Made by a program: the position numbers and the translations under genes. A stretch of DNA of 64,000 nt from Sphingobium chlorophenolicum (GTDB lineage Bacteria > Pseudomonadota > Alphaproteobacteria > Sphingomonadales > Sphingomonadaceae). A model generated the notes under the pieces. That model ran no database searches and was not told where the DNA came from. It saw nothing but the letters and a program-made list of their open reading frames with translations. Shown in pieces: positions 48,371-54,974 of the stretch (positions are counted from its first letter, which is position 1; each line of letters begins with the position of its first letter). The stretch lies in contig NZ_JFHR01000002.1 of assembly GCF_000722875.1 (NCBI RefSeq), forward strand, positions 1 to 64,000, in the 5' to 3' direction.

Positions 48371-49144
48371 TCAACCGAGGGATTTGAGCAGATCGGGCGT
48401 ATTCCTCACATTCCGGCTGACCGCCAATATATGAGGGACGCTCTCCGTGGTTTCGGCATCCACCAGGACGCGAACGGCTCCCATCGCCTCAAGCGCCTTG
48501 GTGATCGACGTCTGGTTCAATTCCGATGGAGTCGTGATCAGTTTCGAGATTTGATCTGAATTCAATCCAATCGTCTTGATCTCCAAATCTCCCGAAAGCG
48601 TATCGGTCGAAGCGTTGAAGCCTATCGGGAACAGCCCGTTCAAATTCAGTCCGGCTTTTTTCGTGTTGATGTTCGCGATCACGCGCAGCCCCACGCCGAC
48701 CTTCGCCCGGCCGGCTGGTTTCCCGTCCATCATGATGCTGTCCTGCATGAACCGCATATAGTCGACAGTGACGCGATAGCGGCCCTTTTCGCCGGTCAGC
48801 GCGCCCGTCAGGAATGTCAGGCCGCCGCCGTCATTCACTTTTTCGACAGTGACCTTCGCATCCTGATTCGACAGCAGGGCGCGCCTTTTCTTTTCGGCCA
48901 GCGATGCCCAATAGACCTCCGCTTCGGTCGTTCCGTCGAATATCTTCACCTTGGGAACCTGAATCGGCTCGATCGGCACGAAATTGGTGGGGTCGAAAGG
49001 GTCGATCCCTCCCAAATCCGTGCGTTTGACGATCTGGCCGGATGCTTCCGACGCCAGACCGACCCCAGTGGCGATGGCGGCAATCGCCGCCAAGGCGTTC
49101 CGGCGGTCATGGGTTCTCATTTCGGCATTCTGGCTGTCGGTCAT
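48371..49144 (-). CDS. Exported protein of unknown function with a twin-Arg-like leader
   Basis: A 257-residue protein. The start ATG 49144 has GGGGAG about 8 bases upstream. The leader (THDRRNALAAIAAIATGVGL) has an Arg-Arg pair followed by a moderately hydrophobic stretch and a small-residue cleavage region (EASG), suggesting Tat export, though the motif lacks the usual Ser/Thr and Phe. The mature protein is polar with several beta-like stretches (KVTVEKVNDGGG, GLRVIANINTKKAG) and no family I recognise. Codon use looks slightly less GC-biased than its neighbours. Confidence 0.6.
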   Translation of the reverse strand: MTDSQNAEMRTHDRRNALAAIAAIATGVGLASEASGQIVKRTDLGGIDPFDPTNFVPIEPIQVPKVKIFDGTTEAEVYWASLAEKKRRALLSNQDAKVTVEKVNDGGGLTFLTGALTGEKGRYRVTVDYMRFMQDSIMMDGKPAGRAKVGVGLRVIANINTKKAGLNLNGLFPIGFNASTDTLSGDLEIKTIGLNSDQISKLITTPSELNQTSITKALEAMGAVRVLVDAETTESVPHILAVSRNVRNTPDLLKSLG

Positions 49145-49315
49145 AAATCACTCCCCTGATGGAAGAATAAGGGCATATATCAAGACATTGCGCAAGCGAA
49201 ACGCTGGGGCGCGCGGACCGGGTTTCGGTCGGATCTGGATGCAATGGCGTTCGTCCCGCCGTCCCGCGAGCAAACCGTCCCCGGATATTCGGACGGCGGG
49301 CTTGAAAGTCATCCG

Positions 49316-49385
49316 CGCTCCTGCGAAGGCAGGACGCCAGACCGGACGCCGGAACTGCGCTCCCGCCTCCGCGGGGGCACGGCGT
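49316..49385. repeat. Palindromic repeat, family C, degenerate copy
   Basis: CTCCTGCGAAGGCAGGA and CTCCCGCCTCCGCGGGGGCACG are diverged arms of the family seen at 19651 and 29208. It lies in the 257-base divergent gap 49145-49401, where nothing else is evident. Confidence 0.6.
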
Positions 49386-49401
49386 GCGCTGAACGGAATG
49401 A

Positions 49402-50283
49402 ATGCCCCAAAGCCTCCTCTCGCTCGTCGCCGCCGAACTCTCCGCGCCCGCCGATCCCCGCGCCGCCGCCATGGCGGGCGCGCTGGCCGCCCGATATCCT
49501 GCGGCTTCGCGGGCCGTGCTCTTTTACGGCTCCTGCCTGCGGGAGAAGAATCTCGACGGGCTGATGCTGGATTTCTACCTGATCGTGTCGGACTATCGCG
49601 CCGCTTATGGGAAGCGCTGGCTGGCGACCGCCAACCGGCTGATCCCGCCCAATGTTTTCCCCTTCGAACATAACGGCCTGATCGCCAAATATGCCGTGCT
49701 GTCGGAGGCGGATTTCGCCCGGCTGAACAGCCCCGCCGCCGATAATGTCTCGGTCTGGGCGCGCTTTGCCCAACCGGCGCGGCTGCTCTGGGCGGCGGAC
49801 GACCTGGCCCGCCAGCGCGCCATCGCCGCCGTCGCCATCGCCGCCCCGACCCTGTTGTCGCTCGCCCGCCCGATGGCCGGGGAGCAGGATGCGCTCTCGC
49901 TCTGGCGGACCGGCTTCACGCTGACCTATGGCGCGGAATTGCGCGCCGAGCGGAAGGGCCGGTCGCTTTCCATCGTCGATGCCGATCCCGACCGCTATCG
50001 CCGCTTCGGGGAGGCCGCGCTGGCGCAGGGGCTGCCGCCGTCGCCCGCGTCAGAGGACGCGACGACCCGCTGGCGGCGGCTGCAAAGACGGGGCAAATGG
50101 CTTTCCGTCATCCGCCTCGCCAAGGCCAGCTTCACCTATGTAGGGGGCATCGATTATCTGGCTTGGAAGATCAACCGCCACGCGGGCACGGCTATCGAGA
50201 TCAAGCCATGGCAGCGCCGCTGGCCGCTGATCGGCGCGCTCACTCTGCTGCCGCGGCTGTTCCGGGGTGGTGCGATCCGTTGA
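49402..50283 (+). CDS. Nucleotidyltransferase-fold protein, possibly Tam41/Mmp37-like
   Basis: A 293-residue soluble protein. LFYGSCLREK (Gly43, Ser44) followed by LDFYLIV (Asp57) fits the nucleotidyltransferase-fold pattern of hGS then an Asp, with a second acid missing as in Tam41-type CDP-diacylglycerol synthases. IPPNVFPFEH and AKYAVLSEADFARL follow. Tam41 makes CDP-diacylglycerol in mitochondria; here the acceptor could be phosphatidate or another lipid phosphate. Assignment is by remembered family pattern, not alignment. The last 44 bases overlap the convergent kinase gene. Confidence 0.5.
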   Translation: MPQSLLSLVAAELSAPADPRAAAMAGALAARYPAASRAVLFYGSCLREKNLDGLMLDFYLIVSDYRAAYGKRWLATANRLIPPNVFPFEHNGLIAKYAVLSEADFARLNSPAADNVSVWARFAQPARLLWAADDLARQRAIAAVAIAAPTLLSLARPMAGEQDALSLWRTGFTLTYGAELRAERKGRSLSIVDADPDRYRRFGEAALAQGLPPSPASEDATTRWRRLQRRGKWLSVIRLAKASFTYVGGIDYLAWKINRHAGTAIEIKPWQRRWPLIGALTLLPRLFRGGAIR

Positions 50284-52231
50284 GCGCATTGGAAAGCGCC
50301 TGGGCAAGGCCGGTAAGCGTATAGGGCTTGCGCAGCACTTCATGCCCGCCGAAATCCGCGCTTTCGGCGATGTCGCCCGCATAGCCGGTGACGAACAGCA
50401 CCGGCAGATGGGCGTAGATCGCAGGCAGGGTGCGGACCATTTCCGGACCGGTCATGTCCGGCATCAGCACGTCGCTCATGATCAGGCCGATGTCGCGATG
50501 GCTGGCGAGCAGCTTCGCCGCCTTGGACGGATGGTCGCAGGCGACCGGCAAATGGCCCAGTTCCGCCAGCGCCGCCATCGTCTGATTCAGGACGCGGGGA
50601 TCGTCCTCCACCACCAATATGCGCGTCGGCGGATGCAGCACCGGTTCCCGGTCGGGCGCGCGCGCATCGGCCGTATCCGTCCCTTCCGCGCTGATATGGC
50701 GGGGGAGGTAGATGTGTACGCTCGTGCCCTGGCCGGGTTCGGATTCGATGCGGATTTCGCCCTCGCTCTGATGCACGAAGCCGAAAATCTGGCTGAGGCC
50801 CAACCCGGTCCCCTTGCCGACCGGCTTGGTCGTGAAAAAGGGTTCGAACACGCGGGACAGGATTTCCGGCGTCATGCCGCAGCCATTGTCGATGACGCTC
50901 AGCGTCACATACTCGCCGCCCGTGCATTCCCCGATCTCATTCGGCGCGAGCTGCGTCTGACCCGTCCTGATGAGCAGGCGGCCGCGCCCGTCCATCGCAT
51001 CCCGCGCATTGACGCACAGGTTCAATATCGCATTTTCCATCTGATGCTGGTCGACGAAGATGCGCCAGCCCTGCGCTTCCTTTTCGAAGGCCATGGTGAT
51101 CTGGTCGCCGATGGAGCGGTCGATCAGATCGGAAAGACCCGCCACCAGCGCGTCGGGATCGACGGCGTTGGGCAATAAAGGCTCCGACCGGGCGAAGGCC
51201 AGCAGGCGGCGGGTGAGGGCGGCGGCGCGATTGGCGCCCTCCATCGCATTGTCGAGATGGCGGGTCGCCTCCTGCGGTTTCAGGCGCAGCTTGCGCTTGG
51301 CCAGTTCCAGCCCGCCGACCACCACCGCCAGCATGTTGTTGAAATCATGAGCGATGCCGCCGGTAAGCTGGCCCACGGCGTACATCTTCTGCATCTGGCG
51401 CAGATTTTCCTCGGCGGCGGCGCGTTCGGCGGTTTCCTTCTTGAGCTGTTCATAGGCGTCGGACAGTTCGACCGTCCGTTCCGCGACCGCCGTTTCCAGC
51501 CGGTCGGCGCGTTCAGCCTCATCCTCCGCCTGGCGGCGGGCGTTGCGCCGCTCGCTATAGGCGGCGTTGGCAAACCAGAGCGCGAACAGCACGCAGACCA
51601 GCAGCACCAGGCCGAAAAGCTGCGATGTCTTGCCGAACCATGCATTGCGGTCCCCGGCCAGCGACACGGCCTGGCTGCGTTCCTGCAACCGGGCATTTTC
51701 CGCCTGGATGACCTGGTCCAGCAGGGCGGTGATGCGCATCAGGTCGCGGGACTTGCCCGCCTGATGGAACTGGGCAAGCGCGCCCATCTTCTGGTCGTAG
51801 GTGGTGCGCAGCCCGATCTCGCTCAGCGTCTTGCCCCGCTGGTCGAACGCCGCCTGTAGCGCCATTACATTGCCGCGCTGCCAGTCGGAATGGCGGGTAG
51901 TGTAGCTCAGCGTCTTGAGCTGGCTGGCGGCGGTGCGCCACTGATCCTGAAACAGGCGGCCGGTATCAGGGTCCAGGCTGATGACATAGCGGGCCAGCGT
52001 CACCTCCGCCCGCGCCGTCTTCGCCTCGAATGCGCGGGCGAGGGCGATCACCTCGAAACTGCGGCGTTGTTCCTTCAGCGCGCGCTCATGGTCGCGCGCG
52101 GCGTGGCTGGCGCTGTACAGCAGCGTGCCGAGCGATCCGATCAGCAGGATGACGAGCACCAGCGGCAGGAAGCGCGCTATGATCGCTCGCCACCCGGTCG
52201 CATGCTCATCCATGAAAAACCCGTCCGCCAT
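50240..52231 (-). CDS. Hybrid sensor histidine kinase with receiver domain
   Basis: A 663-residue membrane kinase. Membrane helices at about 20-40 and 203-223 flank a periplasmic helical sensor region, followed by a coiled coil (230-280), HisKA with phospho-acceptor His295 (GGIAHDFNNM), HATPase with NLCVNARDAM (404-412), DNGCGM (448-453) and GKGTGLGLS (472-480), and a C-terminal receiver with Asp587 (SDVLMPDMTG) and Lys635. This is the PAS-less hybrid type whose output runs through a separate phosphotransfer partner; none is adjacent. The start is ATG 52231 or 52213. Signal unknown. Confidence 0.88.
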   Translation of the reverse strand: MADGFFMDEHATGWRAIIARFLPLVLVILLIGSLGTLLYSASHAARDHERALKEQRRSFEVIALARAFEAKTARAEVTLARYVISLDPDTGRLFQDQWRTAASQLKTLSYTTRHSDWQRGNVMALQAAFDQRGKTLSEIGLRTTYDQKMGALAQFHQAGKSRDLMRITALLDQVIQAENARLQERSQAVSLAGDRNAWFGKTSQLFGLVLLVCVLFALWFANAAYSERRNARRQAEDEAERADRLETAVAERTVELSDAYEQLKKETAERAAAEENLRQMQKMYAVGQLTGGIAHDFNNMLAVVVGGLELAKRKLRLKPQEATRHLDNAMEGANRAAALTRRLLAFARSEPLLPNAVDPDALVAGLSDLIDRSIGDQITMAFEKEAQGWRIFVDQHQMENAILNLCVNARDAMDGRGRLLIRTGQTQLAPNEIGECTGGEYVTLSVIDNGCGMTPEILSRVFEPFFTTKPVGKGTGLGLSQIFGFVHQSEGEIRIESEPGQGTSVHIYLPRHISAEGTDTADARAPDREPVLHPPTRILVVEDDPRVLNQTMAALAELGHLPVACDHPSKAAKLLASHRDIGLIMSDVLMPDMTGPEMVRTLPAIYAHLPVLFVTGYAGDIAESADFGGHEVLRKPYTLTGLAQALSNALNGSHHPGTAAAAE

Positions 52232-52353
52232 CGACAGTTACACTAGATGAACAACATTAAGCGAGAAATGCCGCAGGGGGAAGGTTCCGATTTTGCGCCG
52301 GATTCCGTCGCGTTAAAAGCCCGTCCTGCCGTGCAGGCGACGAAAGGCCGCGA

Positions 52354-53577
52354 TCACCCGATCGCGCCGGTCGCCTTGCCCGCCGCCTCGAACATGGCGA
52401 TAATCTGCTCCACCTGTTCGTCGCTATGTTCGGCGCAAAGGGAGCAGCGCAGCAGGAAGGTGCCCGCAGGCGTCGCCGGGGGACGCGCCATGTTGACGTA
52501 GAGGCCCAGTTCCAGCAGCGCCTGCCACATCGCCACCGCCTGGGCCTGATCGGTCAGGATGACGGCGATGATCGCGGATTGCGGCGTTTCCGTGCCCAGC
52601 TTGAAGCCGAGGTCGGTCAGCCCCTTGTGCAGCCGCTGGCTGTTCTTCCACAGATGGGCGCGTTTTTCGCCCGCATGCATCAGCTTGCGGATCGAGGTCG
52701 CGGCGGTGGCGACGACGCTGGGCGGCAGCGACGCGGTGAAGACATAGGGACGGCAGACGAGGCGCAGCACCTCGAACTTGGGATGGTTGGACACGCAGAA
52801 GCCGCCCACCGTGCCGACCGATTTGGAGAAGGTGCCGACGACGAAATCGACATCCTTTTCCACGCCTTGCTCTTCATAGACGCCCCGGCCATTGGGGCCG
52901 AAAAAGCCCATGCCATGGGCCTCGTCCACCAGGATCATGCAATTGGCATGCTTGCGCACGGCGGCCACCATGTCCGGCAGCGGCGCGACGTCGCCCAGCA
53001 TCGAATAGACGCCCTCCAGCACCACCAGCTTCAGCGCGTCGGCGGGCAGGCGGCCCAGGCGTTTGTCCAGATCCTCCACGCTGTTGTGGCGGAAACGCAC
53101 GATCTCCGCATCGCCCAGGAAGCAGCCGTCATAGATGGAGGCATGGCTGTCGGCGTCCAGAACGACATAATCGCCCTTGCCTGCCAAGGTGGAAATCATG
53201 CCCAGATTGGCCTGATAGCCGGTGGAGAAGACCATCGCGCCGGACATGCCGTAAAAATCCTTCAGCGCTTCTTCGACTTCCTTATGGCCCTGATAAGTGC
53301 CGTTCAGTACGCGGCTGCCGGTGGTGCCCGCGCCGAAATCGTCCAGCGCCTTCTTGCCCGCCGCGACCACGTCCGGATCGAAGGTCATGCCCATATAATT
53401 ATAGGTGCCGAGCAGGATCGTGTCCTTGCCCTTGATCACCGCCTGGGTCGGGGACTTCACCTCGTCCATGACGATGGCGAAGGGATCGCGCACGCCGGTC
53501 GCCAGCAGCGCCTCGCGCTCGGCGATCAGGGGGTCGAATTTGGAGAAAAGGTCGCGGGTCTGCGTGGCGTCGGTCAT
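52354..53577 (-). CDS. spt: Serine palmitoyltransferase
   Basis: A 407-residue soluble, homodimeric-type alpha-oxoamine synthase that condenses serine with palmitoyl thioester to 3-ketodihydrosphingosine, the first step of sphingolipid synthesis. PLP Lys252 lies in GTFSKSVGTVGG; VDEAHGMG (Asp218, His221) and DADSHASIYDG (stacking His) match the Sphingomonas enzyme closely. AONS-family relatives (2-amino-3-ketobutyrate ligase, BioF) are less likely given the adjacent special ACP. ATG 53577 is the start giving the family N-terminus; the frame continues upstream into a repeat. Ribosome site weak. Confidence 0.93.
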   Translation of the reverse strand: MTDATQTRDLFSKFDPLIAEREALLATGVRDPFAIVMDEVKSPTQAVIKGKDTILLGTYNYMGMTFDPDVVAAGKKALDDFGAGTTGSRVLNGTYQGHKEVEEALKDFYGMSGAMVFSTGYQANLGMISTLAGKGDYVVLDADSHASIYDGCFLGDAEIVRFRHNSVEDLDKRLGRLPADALKLVVLEGVYSMLGDVAPLPDMVAAVRKHANCMILVDEAHGMGFFGPNGRGVYEEQGVEKDVDFVVGTFSKSVGTVGGFCVSNHPKFEVLRLVCRPYVFTASLPPSVVATAATSIRKLMHAGEKRAHLWKNSQRLHKGLTDLGFKLGTETPQSAIIAVILTDQAQAVAMWQALLELGLYVNMARPPATPAGTFLLRCSLCAEHSDEQVEQIIAMFEAAGKATGAIG

Positions 53578-53596
53578 TGTCTCAATAGTCCCAAAA

Positions 53597-53699
53597 CCGT
53601 TCGGGCTGAGCGAAGTCGAAGCTTCTTGCCGAGCGGAGCCGAGGCTCCACGCTTCGCCTTGGCTCAGCAAAGGGCTTCGACTTCGCTCAGCCCGAACGG
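53597..53699. repeat. Perfect 26-bp inverted repeat, family B, between acp and spt
   Basis: Arms 53597-53622 and 53674-53699 are exact reverse complements (CCGTTCGGGCTGAGC...). The 51-base centre also has GCTTCTTGCC... GC-rich content. It fills most of the 142-base gap and includes the 5' side of spt. A related copy is at 9745-9821. Confidence 0.92.
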
Positions 53700-53719
53700 C
53701 GGTTGAATTTTCAGGCGGC

Positions 53720-53962
53720 TCAGCCCTTAAGCTTCGCCACGGCGTCCACGAGTTGGCCGATGGTTTCAATCTCGGCCTGCATGTTCATGGTGATGATGAT
53801 GTCGAATTCGTCTTCAATCGCGGCGACGAAGTCCATCACGGTCAGGCTGTCCCATTCCAGATCGCCCGCGAAGCTGGTGGCCTCGGTCAGTTCGACGCCC
53901 TTTTTGTTGAAGGGGGCGATCTGGCTCAAAACGCTGTCGAAAATTGGCTGGCGATCCGTCAT
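53720..53962 (-). CDS. Acyl carrier protein for sphingolipid synthesis
   Basis: An 80-residue acyl carrier protein. The phosphopantetheine Ser is Ser39 in GDLEWDSLTVMDF, and helix 3 follows as VAAIEDEFDIIITMNM. It differs from the fatty-acid ACP (DSL preceded by Trp and Glu) and matches the ACPs encoded next to spt in sphingolipid producers, where it is thought to supply the acyl group. ATG 53962 is the only sensible start. It is upstream of spt on the same strand, with the perfect inverted repeat between. Confidence 0.92.
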   Translation of the reverse strand: MTDRQPIFDSVLSQIAPFNKKGVELTEATSFAGDLEWDSLTVMDFVAAIEDEFDIIITMNMQAEIETIGQLVDAVAKLKG

Positions 53963-54076
53963 TATCCGTGGTGCTTTCCGTGAAAGAGCGGCTTTTGCCC
54001 TCAAGCGTCGTTCTTTGGCAAGGGAATAAGGCGGCAATCGGGCATGACTGTCGCGAAAAAGGGGGAGGGGGAAAAG

Positions 54077-54598
54077 ATGGACGCGACGAATGTTCCTGTG
54101 CCCAATGCGATCCACCTGCTGCGCACGGCGGTGCAGACCAATATGCAATTGAGCCAGATGGCCGATCAGAAGGCGAACATGCTGATCGGCGCGTCGATGG
54201 TGATCTTCACCCTGTGCGTGGCGCAGTTGCGGTCGGGCGCGCTGGTGTGGCCGGTGGCGGTGCTGGCGGTGGGCGTGTTCCTGGCCGCGACCTGCGCGAT
54301 CATGGCGGTGTTGCCAAGTGTCAGCCGGTCGCGCGGGGAGGTGGGAGCGGGCGATAATCTGCTGTTCTTCGGCATCTTCACCAGCCTGAGCGAGGCGGAG
54401 TTCAGCGATCGGATGATGGCGCTGGTTTTGGATGACGATGCGCTGTGCCGGGCGATGTTGCGGGACATGTACCAGAATGGGCAGGTGCTCCAGCGGCGGA
54501 AATATCGCTGGCTGGGCCATGCGTACCGGTTGTTCCTGACCGGCGTGGTGGCGAGTTTTATCGCCCTGGTGGTGGATTTGGGGCTGGGGTGGCGTTGA
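54077..54598 (+). CDS. Membrane protein resembling Pycsar effectors (PycTM / DUF5706)
   Basis: A 173-residue protein. Membrane helices at about 35-51, 56-80 and 150-170 flank a cytoplasmic part with NLLFFGIF (94-101) and DMYQNGQVLQRRKYRWL (130-146). This order (ADQKANMLIGAS at the N-terminus, then NLLFFG, then the DxYQxGxVLxRKYR block) matches the PycTM/DUF5706 family known as cyclic-pyrimidine-activated membrane effectors. No nucleotide cyclase lies nearby. ATG 54077 follows a strong GGGGGAGGGGG site; ATG 54044 would add 11 residues. It is divergent from acp. Confidence 0.6.
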   Translation: MDATNVPVPNAIHLLRTAVQTNMQLSQMADQKANMLIGASMVIFTLCVAQLRSGALVWPVAVLAVGVFLAATCAIMAVLPSVSRSRGEVGAGDNLLFFGIFTSLSEAEFSDRMMALVLDDDALCRAMLRDMYQNGQVLQRRKYRWLGHAYRLFLTGVVASFIALVVDLGLGWR

Positions 54599-54637
54599 GT
54601 ATGACGGAGGATTGAGGGGGACGAATGTCCCGGCAGA

Positions 54638-54916
54638 TTATCGGAAATTGTCCGCGTAGGCCTGGATCTTCAGCGTCTTCGGCGCCGTCGGGATCACCGT
54701 ATAGGCGATGCCTTCCCGCTCCGCATACGCGCGGGCGGCTTCCTCAGAAGAGAAGTTCAGCTTGATCTGCTGCTTCATGTCGCCGGAACCGGCCCAACCG
54801 GTCAGCGGATCGGGCTTCTTCGCTTCGGCGGGCGCATATTCCAGCACCCATTTACGGGTCAGCGCCTTGCCGGATTGCAGGGCGTTCTTCTGGATCTGAT
54901 AGATGCGCGCGCTCAT
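54638..54916 (-). CDS. NADH dehydrogenase accessory subunit (ETC complex I, NDUFS4-like)
   Basis: A 92-residue protein of the NDUFS4/18-kDa type found in alphaproteobacterial complex I. The pattern is clear: IYQIQKNALQSGKALTRKWV, then DPLTGWAGSGDMKQQIKLNF and AYAEREGIAYTVI. It sits at the complex I N-module in relatives. ATG 54916 has AGGAG 11 bases upstream. The frame is open upstream but only this start gives the family N-terminus. Confidence 0.9.
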   Translation of the reverse strand: MSARIYQIQKNALQSGKALTRKWVLEYAPAEAKKPDPLTGWAGSGDMKQQIKLNFSSEEAARAYAEREGIAYTVIPTAPKTLKIQAYADNFR

Positions 54917-54974
54917 CGCGATAAAGACTCCTGAGGGAATTTGGCGCAGCGTTGCACCAGCGGGCGAGCGGAAG

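Noticed and set aside
54077..54598. A complete Pycsar defence system
   Set aside because: Only the effector-like protein is present. Neighbouring genes are acp, spt and a complex I subunit; there is no nucleotide cyclase or other defence gene within the window.
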